Assembly (NCBI GenBank): GCA_013299045.1
Contig: JAAFJX010000003.1
Coordinates: forward strand, 124,001-188,000
Direction of reading: 5' to 3'
DNA length: 64,000 nt
Source of the DNA: Cytophagales bacterium
GTDB lineage: Bacteria > Bacteroidota > Bacteroidia > Cytophagales > Bernardetiaceae
Shown one piece after another: positions 41,840 through 51,570 of the stretch. The position numbers were made by a program, and so were the translations under genes. The stretch's first letter is position 1. The number at the start of each line of letters is the position of its first letter. The notes beneath the pieces were generated by a model. That model saw nothing but the letters and a program-made list of their open reading frames with translations, ran no database searches and was not told where the DNA came from.

Positions 41840-44800
41840 CTAGGCTTTTTCTTGTTCTTTATTGCGTACTTTTGTCAAATACCAAACATTCGGGCTTACG
41901 CCAATTTCATGCAAAACATTGTAAGCACGAAGTTCTAACTCGCTTTCTAAAAGCTGTCTCACTTTGCTGTCAGGATTATTCAAATCCCCAAAAGTAATAG
42001 CATCTACTGGACAAGAAGACGCACACGCAACCATGGCCTCGCCGTCCATAACTTTACGCTTTTCGCGGCGTGAGCGAAGTTTAACTTCTTGAATACGTTG
42101 CACACAAAGTGAGCATTTTTCCATAACCCCCCTTGAACGCACCGTTACATCTGGGTTTAAGACCATTTTGCCGAGCGGGTTGTTCAAATGGTAGTCAAAT
42201 ACCTCATTGTTCGTGTAGTTAAACCAGTTGAAACGTCGCACTTTATAAGGACAGTTGTTTGCACAATACTTAGTGCCTACACAGCGATTATAAGTCATTT
42301 GATTCAAACCTTCTGTACTGTGCGTAGTCGCTACAACCGGACACACCGTTTCGCAAGGTGCATTATTGCAATGCTGGCACATCATAGGCTGAAACACCAC
42401 CTCGGGGTTCTCTGCAGCTATTTCAAGACTTGCGTCATCGCCAATAGTACCACTTGAGCTAAAGTAGCGGTCTATACGCATCCAGTGCATTTCGCGGCGG
42501 CGAGCTACCTCTTCGCGACCTACAACAGGAACGTTGTTTTCTAAGTGGCAAGCCACTATACAAGCAGAACAACCCGTACACGTATTCAAATCTATAACCA
42601 TGCCCCAATGGTGCAATGGGTACATATGCTGGTCGCCGCGCTTGGGAGCGTATTTATGCTTCCATAATTTCTTTTCCTCTTCGGTAGGGACTTCCGGTAG
42701 AGCATGATGGTCTTTGCCGTACATATCGGCATTGATGTCCCACAAAGAGAGGTCTGTAGGAAGCTCTTTACCCGAATAGGTAGAAATTTTTGGTATATAT
42801 TTTTTCTTTTTGAGAGCTTCACCATTGACGTAATCAGCAAGCAAGGCTTCTTGTATGACGGTCTGACGACCCATAAAAGTACCGTGCGTTTGCGTTTGCG
42901 CCATTTGGAAAGCATCAGTGAGTAACTCAATAGAAACTCCCTGAGTAATGCTCATACTCACTGCACCTTCTTGAATTGTAGTCATAGAAAGAGCATTAAA
43001 GCCACCCGCCTGGAATGCCACTTTTCCTGCTTTCGCATCGCGTCCATAGCCAACCGTAATAGCGATGGTATCGGCAGCTAAGCCTGGTATGATAGCAACT
43101 GGCAGTTGGGCTGTTTTGCCATTGGCCTTAACACTGGCCATAACAGTTTTGCCTTCTACCATTTTAAGACCTTTTTCCTTAGCCCATGCTTGCGGCACAG
43201 CGACAAAATGTCCCCAGCATATTTTACTAATAGGCTCTGGCGTTTCTTGAATCCAAGGGTTATTGGCTTGAGACCCATTACCCATAACTGGCGATGCAAA
43301 AACTATCAGTTCTACTCCTTTACTATCAGCTTTATAGGCAGATTTTACTTTTTCAGCAGCTTCGCCTGCACCCGATGCTGTATTGGCAGTAGGCGCTACA
43401 GTACTGGCAGCTGCGTCGCTTGTAGTGGTTTCGGTAGCTGCGGCGGCAACAGATGCCACGGCTAGCGGTGAAATCTTAGGCGCGCCGCCCTCGTGTATGG
43501 ACTTGTAGCCTGAGATATTCTCTGCATGGAATACCCCGTCATGTAGAGAGGTTTTCCAAAAAACACTACCGTCTTTTTGAGCAGATTGCATTCCTGCAAC
43601 AGTGCCTGTCCAGAACTCTTGCAAATATGCCAAATAATCTTTTGGATTATCAGACCATTTCAACAAGCTATCCTGAAATTGGCGGGTGTTAAATACTGGG
43701 CGAATAGCAGGCTGGCACAAACTAAAAGAGCCTTTCTGAGGTTCTGCATCATTCCAAGATTCTAGGAAATGACGGTCTGGGCAGTTGTATGTACACAAAG
43801 AAGCAGTTTCATCAAGACGTTCTGCTGATGAAACGGATATCTTGGCAGCTTTTATTGAAGATGCTATTTCTGCACCGCGAGGGTGGTCATAAGCGGGGTT
43901 ACAGCCATAGAATAAAACAGCACCTGCCTTTCCTCCTTTCAAGTCTTCAATAAATTGGTTCATTTTAGCATCGTTGCCTTGCTTTTGGAAAGACGGACGC
44001 GCCATATCAAGCGTATTGCCATAGTTGCCGAGCATATTATTGATGTCTGCAACAAGAATTTGTACATTAACATCATTGCTGCCGCAAACAACAAGACCAC
44101 TACCCGCATTTTCTACCAAATGCTTGGCGGCTCTCTCAAGTGCCTTGTCCAAATCTTTGATACTTGGGAAACCTGAAGCCGAAGCACCTTTAGCAGCAGC
44201 GACTTTATCGCGCAAAAGCCCAACAACGATACCAAGTTGTGAGGGTTTGATAGGATTCCGATAATCTGCAGATGCGCCAGAAATTGTAAACGCTGTTTCA
44301 AAATGAAAATGCCTAGACATTTCCTTTTTATCCTTGCTGATACGACGAGTTTGTGCATACTGTTTGCTGTGCTCAACGTCCGAAATCCAAGAACCTAAGA
44401 AATCTGCATCAATACCAACAATAGACTTTGCTTTGCTAAAATCATAACGCGGAACGGCAAATTTGCCAAACATCTTATTGTGTGCTTCGGCAAGACCGTA
44501 CTGGGAAAGTGTATCGTATGCAATATGCTGTGTTGTAGGATATTTGGCCGTAAAGTCTGCAATAACCCGCTTAGTAGAAGGACTAAGAACTGTTTGACTG
44601 ACAATATAGATACCTGCACCGCTTGATGCTACTTCACCTAGCTGCTGCTTAATATCCGTATCAAGTGAGTTCCAATCTGTTTTTGCTCCAACTTTGGTCG
44701 GGTTTTGCGCTTTTTCGCTATCATAAAGAGATAGGACAGATGCACTCACACGCGAATTGACACCACCCTTTGTAATAGGTGACATAGCATTGCCTTCAAT

Positions 44801-45163
44801 AAAAATAGGACGGCCTTCGCGAGTTTTGACCAATACAGAACAGTAATCGCTACCATCTGTGTAAGTAGAAGCATAAAAATTGGCGATACTTGGTTCGTAG
44901 TTCTCTGGTTTGTTAAGCAGTGGAACTGCGTGTTTGATAGGGGTTTCGCAGGCTGCCAATGATACAGCTGCTACGCCAAAGCCCATGGCTTTTAGAAAAT
45001 CTCTACGGCTCGTACCTTCCTCTTTGGCAGAATCTGTATTATCGCCGTAAGCATCTTTAATCGGAAGCTCCTCAGAGAACTCCTTTTCGTTATTTTTAAC
45101 GAATTCAGAGTCGTTTTTGAGTTGTTCTAGACCTTTCCAATATGTTTTGTTCTGCAATTTCAT
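41840..45163 (-). CDS. actB: Alternative complex III subunit ActB (Fe-S, molybdopterin-oxidoreductase-like)
   Basis: 1107 residues. It begins with a cytosolic lead, then a Tat signal 'TSRRDFLKAMGFGVAAVSLA' ending in a lipobox-like AAC. Residues about 60-800 form the molybdopterin-oxidoreductase-like domain, which in this family lacks the cofactor. The C-terminal domain carries the Fe-S ligands 'CTGCSACIVACHLEN', 'CQHCNNAPCETVCP', 'CVGTKYCANNCPYK', 'CSLCVQRIQ' and 'CASSCPVD', fitting three [4Fe-4S] and one [3Fe-4S]. An Ala/Thr-rich linker of about 45 residues interrupts the N-terminal domain (nt about 43315-43465). I use the ATG at 45163; another ATG lies at 45172. Confidence 0.95.
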   Translation of the reverse strand: MKLQNKTYWKGLEQLKNDSEFVKNNEKEFSEELPIKDAYGDNTDSAKEEGTSRRDFLKAMGFGVAAVSLAACETPIKHAVPLLNKPENYEPSIANFYASTYTDGSDYCSVLVKTREGRPIFIEGNAMSPITKGGVNSRVSASVLSLYDSEKAQNPTKVGAKTDWNSLDTDIKQQLGEVASSGAGIYIVSQTVLSPSTKRVIADFTAKYPTTQHIAYDTLSQYGLAEAHNKMFGKFAVPRYDFSKAKSIVGIDADFLGSWISDVEHSKQYAQTRRISKDKKEMSRHFHFETAFTISGASADYRNPIKPSQLGIVVGLLRDKVAAAKGASASGFPSIKDLDKALERAAKHLVENAGSGLVVCGSNDVNVQILVADINNMLGNYGNTLDMARPSFQKQGNDAKMNQFIEDLKGGKAGAVLFYGCNPAYDHPRGAEIASSIKAAKISVSSAERLDETASLCTYNCPDRHFLESWNDAEPQKGSFSLCQPAIRPVFNTRQFQDSLLKWSDNPKDYLAYLQEFWTGTVAGMQSAQKDGSVFWKTSLHDGVFHAENISGYKSIHEGGAPKISPLAVASVAAAATETTTSDAAASTVAPTANTASGAGEAAEKVKSAYKADSKGVELIVFASPVMGNGSQANNPWIQETPEPISKICWGHFVAVPQAWAKEKGLKMVEGKTVMASVKANGKTAQLPVAIIPGLAADTIAITVGYGRDAKAGKVAFQAGGFNALSMTTIQEGAVSMSITQGVSIELLTDAFQMAQTQTHGTFMGRQTVIQEALLADYVNGEALKKKKYIPKISTYSGKELPTDLSLWDINADMYGKDHHALPEVPTEEEKKLWKHKYAPKRGDQHMYPLHHWGMVIDLNTCTGCSACIVACHLENNVPVVGREEVARRREMHWMRIDRYFSSSGTIGDDASLEIAAENPEVVFQPMMCQHCNNAPCETVCPVVATTHSTEGLNQMTYNRCVGTKYCANNCPYKVRRFNWFNYTNNEVFDYHLNNPLGKMVLNPDVTVRSRGVMEKCSLCVQRIQEVKLRSRREKRKVMDGEAMVACASSCPVDAITFGDLNNPDSKVRQLLESELELRAYNVLHEIGVSPNVWYLTKVRNKEQEKA

Positions 45164-45205
45164 GAGAATCAAGTGCTAACTGTGTTTTGCTTAGAGAAAG
45201 ATAGA

Positions 45206-46546
45206 TTAATAGTGACATTTTGCACACTCCAAACCGCCAATATCTTCCACTTTGAGTGGCTTCTTAGCATTTTTAGCGTGTAGTTTAACCATGTCCTCGT
45301 AGTATGGATTATCCTTGGTATTCACCTCCGTTTCACGGTGGCAAGCTATACACCAGCCCATTGTGAGTAAGGAAGATTGCTGAACGACCTCCATTTCTTC
45401 AATATTACCATGGCAGCGTTGACATTCAATGCCTGCAACAGTTACGTGTTGTGAGTGGTTGAAGTAAGCCAAATCAGGTAGATTGTGGATACGCACCCAC
45501 TGTATTGGCTCGTTCTTTTCAATAGCCGCATATATTTTTTGTATTTCGGGCGAACCTGTCTTGATTTTATTATGGCAGTTCATACAGAGGTTTGCAGCCG
45601 GAATACCAGCAGATTTGCCTCTGGCAGCCGTACCGTGGCAGTACTTACAATCGATTTTATACTGGCCTGCGTGTAATTTGTGCGAGAATGGAATGGGCTG
45701 GTCTGGTGCATAGCCCTGCTGAACACCTACTGTGAACAGACCTTCTACAACCACTTTGGCAACCAATGCTATAAATACCAGAGTACATATCCCTAAAAAT
45801 GGTCGGCTTTTGACTACTGCACCTATTTCAAATGGATTTTCGTCCAAAAACTCTTTTTCTGCCTCATTAAAACTACGGTTCTTTTGTAGGCTCTGAGAAA
45901 AACTTTTACCCAATACGGCTAATGCAAATGCAGCCAAACACAATAGAACACCTAATATGCAAATGGTCAATATGAGTAAGCCTGACGAGCCACCCTTTTC
46001 TTGTTCTGCACCACCAGCCACACCACCACCAGCCGCAACGGCTACCGCTGGACCTTTTTTGGCTTCATCTTGTACATAAGACAATATAGCCACAATTTGC
46101 TCATCTTTGAGAAAATCGTGGTTAGGCATAATTTGCTTATATTCGTTATAAAGTGCCACTGCATAGGCATCACCACTTTTGATAACTTTTTCAGGGTACT
46201 TAATAAAATTAATTAACCAAGGAATGTTACGACGCACGTAAACATCTTTAAGTGCTGGGCCTACCACTTTTTCGTGTACCGCATGGCACTGCTTACAGTT
46301 AGCGTTAAATACCTCTTTGCCTGAGGCAATAACAGCGGCATCTGAAGAAAGTGAGCCAGTAGGAGCTGCTGTTGCAGTGGCTGCCGAAGTGGCTACTGCT
46401 GCTGTATCTGCCGATGAGGCAGCGTCTTGCGCACAGGCGTACTCCGAAAAAAGTCCTGTAACTCCCCAAGCAAGCACGGCTACCAAAGTCCATAGAAACG
46501 ACCTTTGGGTGGACTTGCAGTTAATTTGAGAATTCATGTTATCCAT
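45206..46546 (-). CDS. actA: Alternative complex III subunit ActA, six-heme cytochrome c
   Basis: First gene of the operon, 446 residues. An N-terminal signal, then a monoheme cytochrome c domain (C-K-Q-C-H at residues 84-88, axial Met candidate in 'QIMPNHDF'), a membrane helix (about 190-212), a second hydrophobic segment (250-272), then five further C-x-x-C-H motifs at 300-304, 321-325, 375-379, 399-403 and 441-445. The five-heme module is the standard ActA; the N-terminal domain is an additional heme. The five-heme module lies at the periplasmic face and passes electrons from ActB to ActE. The upstream promoter is at 46570-46600. Confidence 0.94.
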   Translation of the reverse strand: MDNMNSQINCKSTQRSFLWTLVAVLAWGVTGLFSEYACAQDAASSADTAAVATSAATATAAPTGSLSSDAAVIASGKEVFNANCKQCHAVHEKVVGPALKDVYVRRNIPWLINFIKYPEKVIKSGDAYAVALYNEYKQIMPNHDFLKDEQIVAILSYVQDEAKKGPAVAVAAGGGVAGGAEQEKGGSSGLLILTICILGVLLCLAAFALAVLGKSFSQSLQKNRSFNEAEKEFLDENPFEIGAVVKSRPFLGICTLVFIALVAKVVVEGLFTVGVQQGYAPDQPIPFSHKLHAGQYKIDCKYCHGTAARGKSAGIPAANLCMNCHNKIKTGSPEIQKIYAAIEKNEPIQWVRIHNLPDLAYFNHSQHVTVAGIECQRCHGNIEEMEVVQQSSLLTMGWCIACHRETEVNTKDNPYYEDMVKLHAKNAKKPLKVEDIGGLECAKCHY

Positions 46547-46569
46547 ATTAATAGCATTCTTGAGTGCCG

Positions 46570-46600
46570 CAAATGTAGAATACGTTTTTAATACCTCAAA
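46570..46600 (-). promoter_or_regulatory. Promoter of the act-cox operon
   Basis: On the minus strand TTTG (46600-46597), 19-base spacer, TACATTTG (46577-46570): a perfect consensus. The predicted transcript starts about 17 bases before the first actA ATG. Beyond it, up to 46855, the AT-rich spacer shows no other feature. Confidence 0.75.
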
Positions 46601-46855
46601 ATAGATAGTATTTTTTTTACAGTCTTTCTTCCCTTTTTTTTTATAATAATTTGATAATCAGTAAAAAAGAAGTGTTAATTATTGTTAATTTAGAATCTGT
46701 CTAAATAATTAAGAAAATGCTGATATGCCACCATTTTGAACTAAAAGGTTTGATACATACAGGGTGATGCTATTATTATCAGAAAAAGTTAAATAATAAT
46801 ACACAACTTTCTACAAAAAAACTCGTTACAAGCATTTTTCTTACACGCATAGCTT

Positions 46856-47491
46856 TCAAAACGTCCAAACCAAGCAAATATCTGCAGCCTGTGTGCTCAT
46901 AAAAACGGGATATACTCGCACCGAATGTATTTCTGTTACCAGACCATACAAAGAGGTTTCCTTTTCCCTTAACAACAAGTCTTGTTTAAAAATTAGTTGC
47001 TTTTTGCCGTACCATTTATACATAGCCTCTTTTGCACACCACAACAAGGTTGCGCCACGCTCTGATTCCAAAAACTTCTCTTCTTCTTGGGCAGCAAAGC
47101 GCTCTGCTAAACGCAACGGCTTGTCTGTAACAAGCTCAACATCTATGCCTACTCGTTTATATTTGTGCAATATAGCCACTGCAACGCCCTGTGTGTGTGC
47201 ATAGGAAATGTGCCAATTTGTGTCAGGAAGCCATGACGGTTCACCATACGTATTTTTTTCTATGCCCTCAAAAGAGATTCCCATACGCTCTGCCAAAACT
47301 TCTAAGAGGCAGTAAACAGCATATCTTTGCCATACTAAAGCAGCATTCTTGATACCTCTTTTAGCATGGTAGTCATTTATACTGGTCTGAGGTACTTCTG
47401 AAAGTAGGTTTTTCAAATCAGCAAGTGGCTCGGTTATCAGCCATGCTCCTACTGCATAGTTAGGCGCTTCACGAATAAGCAGAAAAGGCAT
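46856..47491 (-). CDS. 4'-phosphopantetheinyl transferase (Sfp type)
   Basis: Transfers phosphopantetheine from CoA to a Ser of acyl- or peptidyl-carrier proteins. 211 residues, the long (Sfp/EntD-like) form. The Mg/CoA site is in 'VGIDVELVTDK' and 'LLWCAKEAMYKWYGKKQL' (W-C-x-K-E-A-x-x-K). The central 'NTYGEPSWLPDTNWHISYAHTQG' supports the domain. I start at ATG 47491 ('MPFLLIREAPNY'); the longer frame to 47542 adds 17 non-conserved residues. No polyketide or NRPS cluster is in view; it may be the housekeeping enzyme or serve an unlinked pathway. Confidence 0.88.
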   Translation of the reverse strand: MPFLLIREAPNYAVGAWLITEPLADLKNLLSEVPQTSINDYHAKRGIKNAALVWQRYAVYCLLEVLAERMGISFEGIEKNTYGEPSWLPDTNWHISYAHTQGVAVAILHKYKRVGIDVELVTDKPLRLAERFAAQEEEKFLESERGATLLWCAKEAMYKWYGKKQLIFKQDLLLREKETSLYGLVTEIHSVRVYPVFMSTQAADICLVWTF

Positions 47492-47658
47492 ATTCACTTC
47501 ATTGAGTCTATTTATTACCAAGCACAAAAAGCCAAATCTCACAAAAGAGGCTTAAACGCCTTGGTTAGCAAAATTTCATTTTTGTATCGCAAAGATAATG
47601 CTTATTCAGATAGGTGGGTGGAATCTTGTATGAAGGCATTGAAAACTGCCTAATTTTT

Positions 47659-48753
47659 TTAGTGTTTAAACACTTGATATTGCTTGTAGCCCGTTCTGAA
47701 CTCAATGGCTGATACCCTAAAAATAGTATAAACCGGAATGGCTAAGACCATACCCAGCGCCCCCGCAAGAGCCGCCCCTACAAAGACCACAATAAAAATC
47801 TCTAGAGGGTGAGCCTTGACGCTGCGTGAAAAGATAAGCGGCTGCAACAAAAAATTATCAGTAAGAATAGCCATCATAAAGACCGTCGTTATTTTGATGA
47901 ATACAGCAAAATAGTCGTGGGCGCTATCGGGCGGAATGGTAGAAAGCCCAACCACCAAACCGAAGACCGTCCCGGCCGTAGCCCCCACATACGGAATAAG
48001 ATGCACCAAAGCTGCAAAAATACCTATCGTCATGGCGTATTTAATATCGGCCACCAGTAGCCCAATAGAAACAATAGTAAAGATAGAAAAAGTTTGGAGC
48101 ATCAACCCAAAAAGGTAGTTGGCCAGCAGAGTTTCTACCTTGTGAATAGCGCTAATAGCCACTTCAAAATATTTGTTTGGAATAAAAGCAATAAGTTTTT
48201 GGCGAATAACACCTTTTTCGTAGAGCAAAAAGAAGGTAATGAACAAAACAGCCAAAAGCCCCACAAAAAAACTACTTGTAGCAGCCAAAATATTGTTCAC
48301 AATATCTGCAATTTTCAGCTTGGCAATCAGGTCGTTGGAGAGAGTATAACGCTTGACTTCCTCCATAATGAAGCCTTCACTTTTGTCCGCAAAACCGTGC
48401 GTCATTAACCAGTGCTCAAATTTGGTTACAGGAATAAAAATCTTGTCTAGCAAAGCCTCATAGTCTATACCACGCAGAAGCTGTATCTGCTCGCTTACCA
48501 AAGGTACAAAAAGCAACACAAAAAGAGCAATGATAGATGCTAAAGTGCCAAATGAAATCAATATAGCCACAAAGCGTGGAATATGGTAGCCAAACAGACC
48601 AGTGCGATTGATATAGTTGGTGGGGCTGCTTAAAATAGCTGCCAGAATAACCGAAATAACTAAATAAATAACAATAGAAGAAAAATACCACAAGGAAACC
48701 CCTACCAAGAGTGTAATAAGGAGGCTGTTAATGACCTGTCTGGTAAGTAGCAT
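47659..48753 (-). CDS. AI-2E/PerM family transporter
   Basis: 364 residues with about eight membrane segments; the family (formerly UPF0118) is represented by YdiK/PerM/TqsA. It opens 'LLTRQVINSLLITLLVGVSL', then 'SVILAAILSSPTNYI' (family P-N-Y region), a periplasmic region around residues 85-150 ('RGIDYEALLDKIFIPVTKFE') and late helices with 'TIGIFAALVHLIPYVGATAG', 'LLQPLIFSRSVKAHPLEIFIVVFVGAALAGALGMVLAIP', the family hallmark. The solute is unknown; quorum-signal export is established only for a few relatives. A tRNA gene and terminator lie upstream. Confidence 0.88.
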   Translation of the reverse strand: MLLTRQVINSLLITLLVGVSLWYFSSIVIYLVISVILAAILSSPTNYINRTGLFGYHIPRFVAILISFGTLASIIALFVLLFVPLVSEQIQLLRGIDYEALLDKIFIPVTKFEHWLMTHGFADKSEGFIMEEVKRYTLSNDLIAKLKIADIVNNILAATSSFFVGLLAVLFITFFLLYEKGVIRQKLIAFIPNKYFEVAISAIHKVETLLANYLFGLMLQTFSIFTIVSIGLLVADIKYAMTIGIFAALVHLIPYVGATAGTVFGLVVGLSTIPPDSAHDYFAVFIKITTVFMMAILTDNFLLQPLIFSRSVKAHPLEIFIVVFVGAALAGALGMVLAIPVYTIFRVSAIEFRTGYKQYQVFKH

Positions 48754-48801
48754 GGTGCCGAGTTTTTTTGTGTAAAAAGAGGCTTTGCAGTACTTTAAAC
48801 A

Positions 48802-48831
48802 AAGAAACCAAACCCTAAGGCTTGGTTTCTT
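48802..48831 (-). terminator. Terminator after tRNA-Leu
   Basis: AAGAAACCAA (48802-48811) pairs perfectly with TTGGTTTCTT (48822-48831). It lies 8 bases past the tRNA 3' end on the minus strand. Confidence 0.7.
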
Positions 48832-48839
48832 CGTTTAAA

Positions 48840-48924
48840 TGGTGCGGGTGAAGGGATTCGAACCCCCACACCTTGCGGCACAAGATCCTAAGTCTAGCGT
48901 GTCTACCAATTTCACCACACCCGC
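48840..48924 (-). tRNA. tRNA-Leu (anticodon UAG)
   Basis: On the minus strand the acceptor stem GCGGGTG (from 48924) pairs with CACCCGC, discriminator A, and encoded CCA (48842-48840). The D-arm 'GAAATTGGTAGAC' and the T-loop 'GGTTCGAATCC' are canonical. The anticodon loop CTTAGGA places UAG in the middle, reading CUA codons. The long variable arm (TGTGCCGCAAGGTGT) is the class II form of leucine tRNA. It stands alone with its own promoter and terminator. Confidence 0.97.
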
Positions 48925-48936
48925 TCAATAATGGCA

Positions 48937-48967
48937 CAAATCTAAGGACATTTTTTCAATGTACAAA
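48937..48967 (-). promoter_or_regulatory. Promoter of tRNA-Leu
   Basis: Minus-strand TTTG (48967-48964), 19-base spacer, TAGATTTG (48944-48937). Perfect consensus, with the predicted start a few bases before the mature tRNA. Confidence 0.8.
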
Positions 48968-49084
48968 TTTTTTGCCAAATTTATACCAATTAAACGCATA
49001 TTGACCACCCTTTGTTGCAGAAAGCATTTATTTTATTTTATTTTTTTGAAAGTTTAGTTTATTCACGAAACTATCCAACAGCAC

Positions 49085-51520
49085 CTAGCGCCTGATAATG
49101 GCTTTCAGGTCATTTTCATAGGTTTTTATAAGATTATCCATGATTTTGTCAATCACCTTATCGTCTAGCGTGCGCTCGTCATCTTGGAAAAGATAGCTCA
49201 CTGCATAGGATTTCTTGTCGGCATCTATGCGCTCACCTTCATAAACACTAAAAACATTGATTTGGCGAATCAACTTTCGATTTTGGGCGAGTGCAAGCTG
49301 CTCCACTTGCTCAAAAGCCACATTTTTAGGCAATACCAAGGACAAATCGCGACGGACAGCAGGGTATTTGGAAAGCTCCGTGTAGGCAATTTTGCGCGAA
49401 GCCATTTTCAGGAGCTTACTCAGGTTCAGGCTCGCATAAAAAACTTCTTGTTCTACGTCTGTGAGCTTAGTAAGGCTCTTTTTGAGCAAGCCAAGCTCTG
49501 CTACTGGCACTAGGTCTTTTTGTACTTTGAGGCTAAGAACAGCCCCCACTTTGTAAAGGAGTGTGTTACTGACTTTTTGCTGCTGCACGGCGCTAACATT
49601 CAACTTCTGCAAAATGGCCTGAACCGCCAAAGCCAAATCCTGATAAACCACATTTTTGGTGTTATCCGTCAGCCAAGATTCAGCTTGCTGCAAGCCCGTT
49701 ATAAAAATTCCAAGTTGCAAAGACTCTTCATAAGCGCCTGTTGCCAATTTTTTATATGTTGTGCCTATTTCAAACAGTTTGAGATTAGGCTCCCGTCTTT
49801 TGATGTTGCGGTCTATGGTTTCAAGGCCAGAAAAAACCAAATCTTGACGCATGACATCAAGGTCTTCGCTGAGTTTATTTAGAATAACTACATCATTGTT
49901 ACTTGTTTCTAAGGCTTTAGAATACTTCGAGCTAGTGAGGGAGTTGTTGTACATTTCCGAAAAGCCCATGCCCGCCAGCAACTTGCGGAGTTCCATTTGC
50001 GTATGGTGCGCATGAGTAACAGGCGCTGTGAGCGAGATAAAATCCGTGCTGAGATGAGGCGCAAGTGGAATATTATTAAGACCATAAACGCGCAGAACTT
50101 CCTCTACAATATCAGCAGGATTCTGCATATCTACACGATAAGGCGGTACGCTGACTCTGAAATGCTCTGTGCCATTCTCTAAAATTTTGATTTCCAGACG
50201 CTCCAAAATACGCAAAACTTCGGCGCGCTCAATCTCATAACCAATGAGTTGGTTCAAATAGAGCCATTTTACATCAAAATCTGTATTTTGAATGGGGGAG
50301 GGGTAATAATCCTGAGGCTCAGAAGGAATTTGCCCACCAGCAACCTCTTTGATAAGCAAAGCTGTGTATTTGAGCGCAAAAAGGCACATATTGGGGTCTG
50401 CACCACGCGAAAAACGGAAGGAAGCATCGGTGCGTAAACTGTGTGTATTACTGCTTTTACGCACAAATACAGGTGAAAAATAAGCGCTTTCCAAAAGAAC
50501 GGAAGTTGTTTCGGCATTCACGCCCGACTCAAGCCCACCAAAAATACCCGCCATACAAAGTGGCTTGTCGGCTTCGTCGCAAATCATCAAATCGGTGGCT
50601 AAAAGACTGCGCTCCTTGTCGTCCAGAGTGCGGAATTTTGTGCCAGCCGGCAAGGTTTGTATTTTGAGATGCTTGCCGCTTACTTTTTGGGCATCAAAAG
50701 CGTGTAGAGGCTGCCCAAGACTATGCAAAACATAGTTGGTAACGTCCACTACGTTGTTGATAGGCTTTTGACCTATGGCTTTGAGGTAGTTTTGAAGCCA
50801 TTTTGGCGATTCACCCACACGCAAGCCCTCAAGAAGCAAGCAAGCGTAGCGCGGGCAAGCCTCTGCATTTAAGATGCTAGCTTTGAAAGTGGCTTTTTGG
50901 CCTAAGGATTTGAAAGCGCTAATGCTAGGCAGCTCAACAGGCAACTGGAGCGCTGCGTGTAAGTCCCGCGCCACGCCATAATGCGAAGCTGCATCTACGC
51001 GGTTCGGGGTAAGACCTATTTCAAAAATGGTATCGTCAAAAACACCAAAAAAGCTAGCGGCAGGCGTTCCGTTAGGCAGTTGTGTATCCAAAACTATAAT
51101 ACCTTCATGGTTGCCCGAAAGACCGATTTCATCTTCGGCGCATATCATACCTTCTGATACTTCACCCCTGATTTTGCCTTTCTTAATTTGGAAAGGTTCA
51201 CCGCTAGGCGGATAAATTTCTGCACCGACAAGGGCTACAACTACTTTTTGACCAGCAGCTACGTTGGGTGCGCCACACACAATGGAAAGCGGATTTTCTT
51301 GCCCTACGTCCACAGTAGTTAGGCTGAGACGGTCTGCGTTGGGGTGGCGCTGGCAGGTAAGGACTTCTCCAATGACAAAATTTTTGAGACCGCCTTTAAA
51401 ATCTTGATAAGATTCCACTCCCTCTACCTCAAGGCCCAAGTCCACGAGTTTGTTTTCAAGGTCTTTGGTAGGTAAGTTAAGGGGTGTAAATGTTTTGAGC
51501 CAATTCAGAGAAATTTTCAT
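49085..51520 (-). CDS. pheT: Phenylalanyl-tRNA synthetase beta subunit
   Basis: Beta subunit of the alpha2-beta2 PheRS; editing and tRNA binding. 811 residues, standard. Domains: N-terminal 'MKISLNWLKTFTPL', tRNA-binding OB domain with 'VIGEVLTCQRHPNADRL' and 'CGAPNVAAGQKV', B3/4 editing domain ('SASHYGVARDLHAAL'-type 'ASHYGVARDLHAALQL'), B5, catalytic-like core and C-terminal ferredoxin-fold anticodon-binding domain ('ELSKYPAVRRDLSLVL'). The ATG at 51520 is the normal start; an upstream frame adds 32 residues. The alpha subunit pheS is not in the window. Confidence 0.97.
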   Translation of the reverse strand: MKISLNWLKTFTPLNLPTKDLENKLVDLGLEVEGVESYQDFKGGLKNFVIGEVLTCQRHPNADRLSLTTVDVGQENPLSIVCGAPNVAAGQKVVVALVGAEIYPPSGEPFQIKKGKIRGEVSEGMICAEDEIGLSGNHEGIIVLDTQLPNGTPAASFFGVFDDTIFEIGLTPNRVDAASHYGVARDLHAALQLPVELPSISAFKSLGQKATFKASILNAEACPRYACLLLEGLRVGESPKWLQNYLKAIGQKPINNVVDVTNYVLHSLGQPLHAFDAQKVSGKHLKIQTLPAGTKFRTLDDKERSLLATDLMICDEADKPLCMAGIFGGLESGVNAETTSVLLESAYFSPVFVRKSSNTHSLRTDASFRFSRGADPNMCLFALKYTALLIKEVAGGQIPSEPQDYYPSPIQNTDFDVKWLYLNQLIGYEIERAEVLRILERLEIKILENGTEHFRVSVPPYRVDMQNPADIVEEVLRVYGLNNIPLAPHLSTDFISLTAPVTHAHHTQMELRKLLAGMGFSEMYNNSLTSSKYSKALETSNNDVVILNKLSEDLDVMRQDLVFSGLETIDRNIKRREPNLKLFEIGTTYKKLATGAYEESLQLGIFITGLQQAESWLTDNTKNVVYQDLALAVQAILQKLNVSAVQQQKVSNTLLYKVGAVLSLKVQKDLVPVAELGLLKKSLTKLTDVEQEVFYASLNLSKLLKMASRKIAYTELSKYPAVRRDLSLVLPKNVAFEQVEQLALAQNRKLIRQINVFSVYEGERIDADKKSYAVSYLFQDDERTLDDKVIDKIMDNLIKTYENDLKAIIRR

Positions 51521-51570
51521 GCGACAGGAGCGATAAGGTTTGCCGAGCCATTGCAGGCCATTTTGAGGCG

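Noticed and set aside
45998-46030. Ala/Gly-rich codons in actA suggesting a repeat
   Set aside because: It is a short low-complexity linker between the first heme domain and the membrane helix, not a DNA repeat array.
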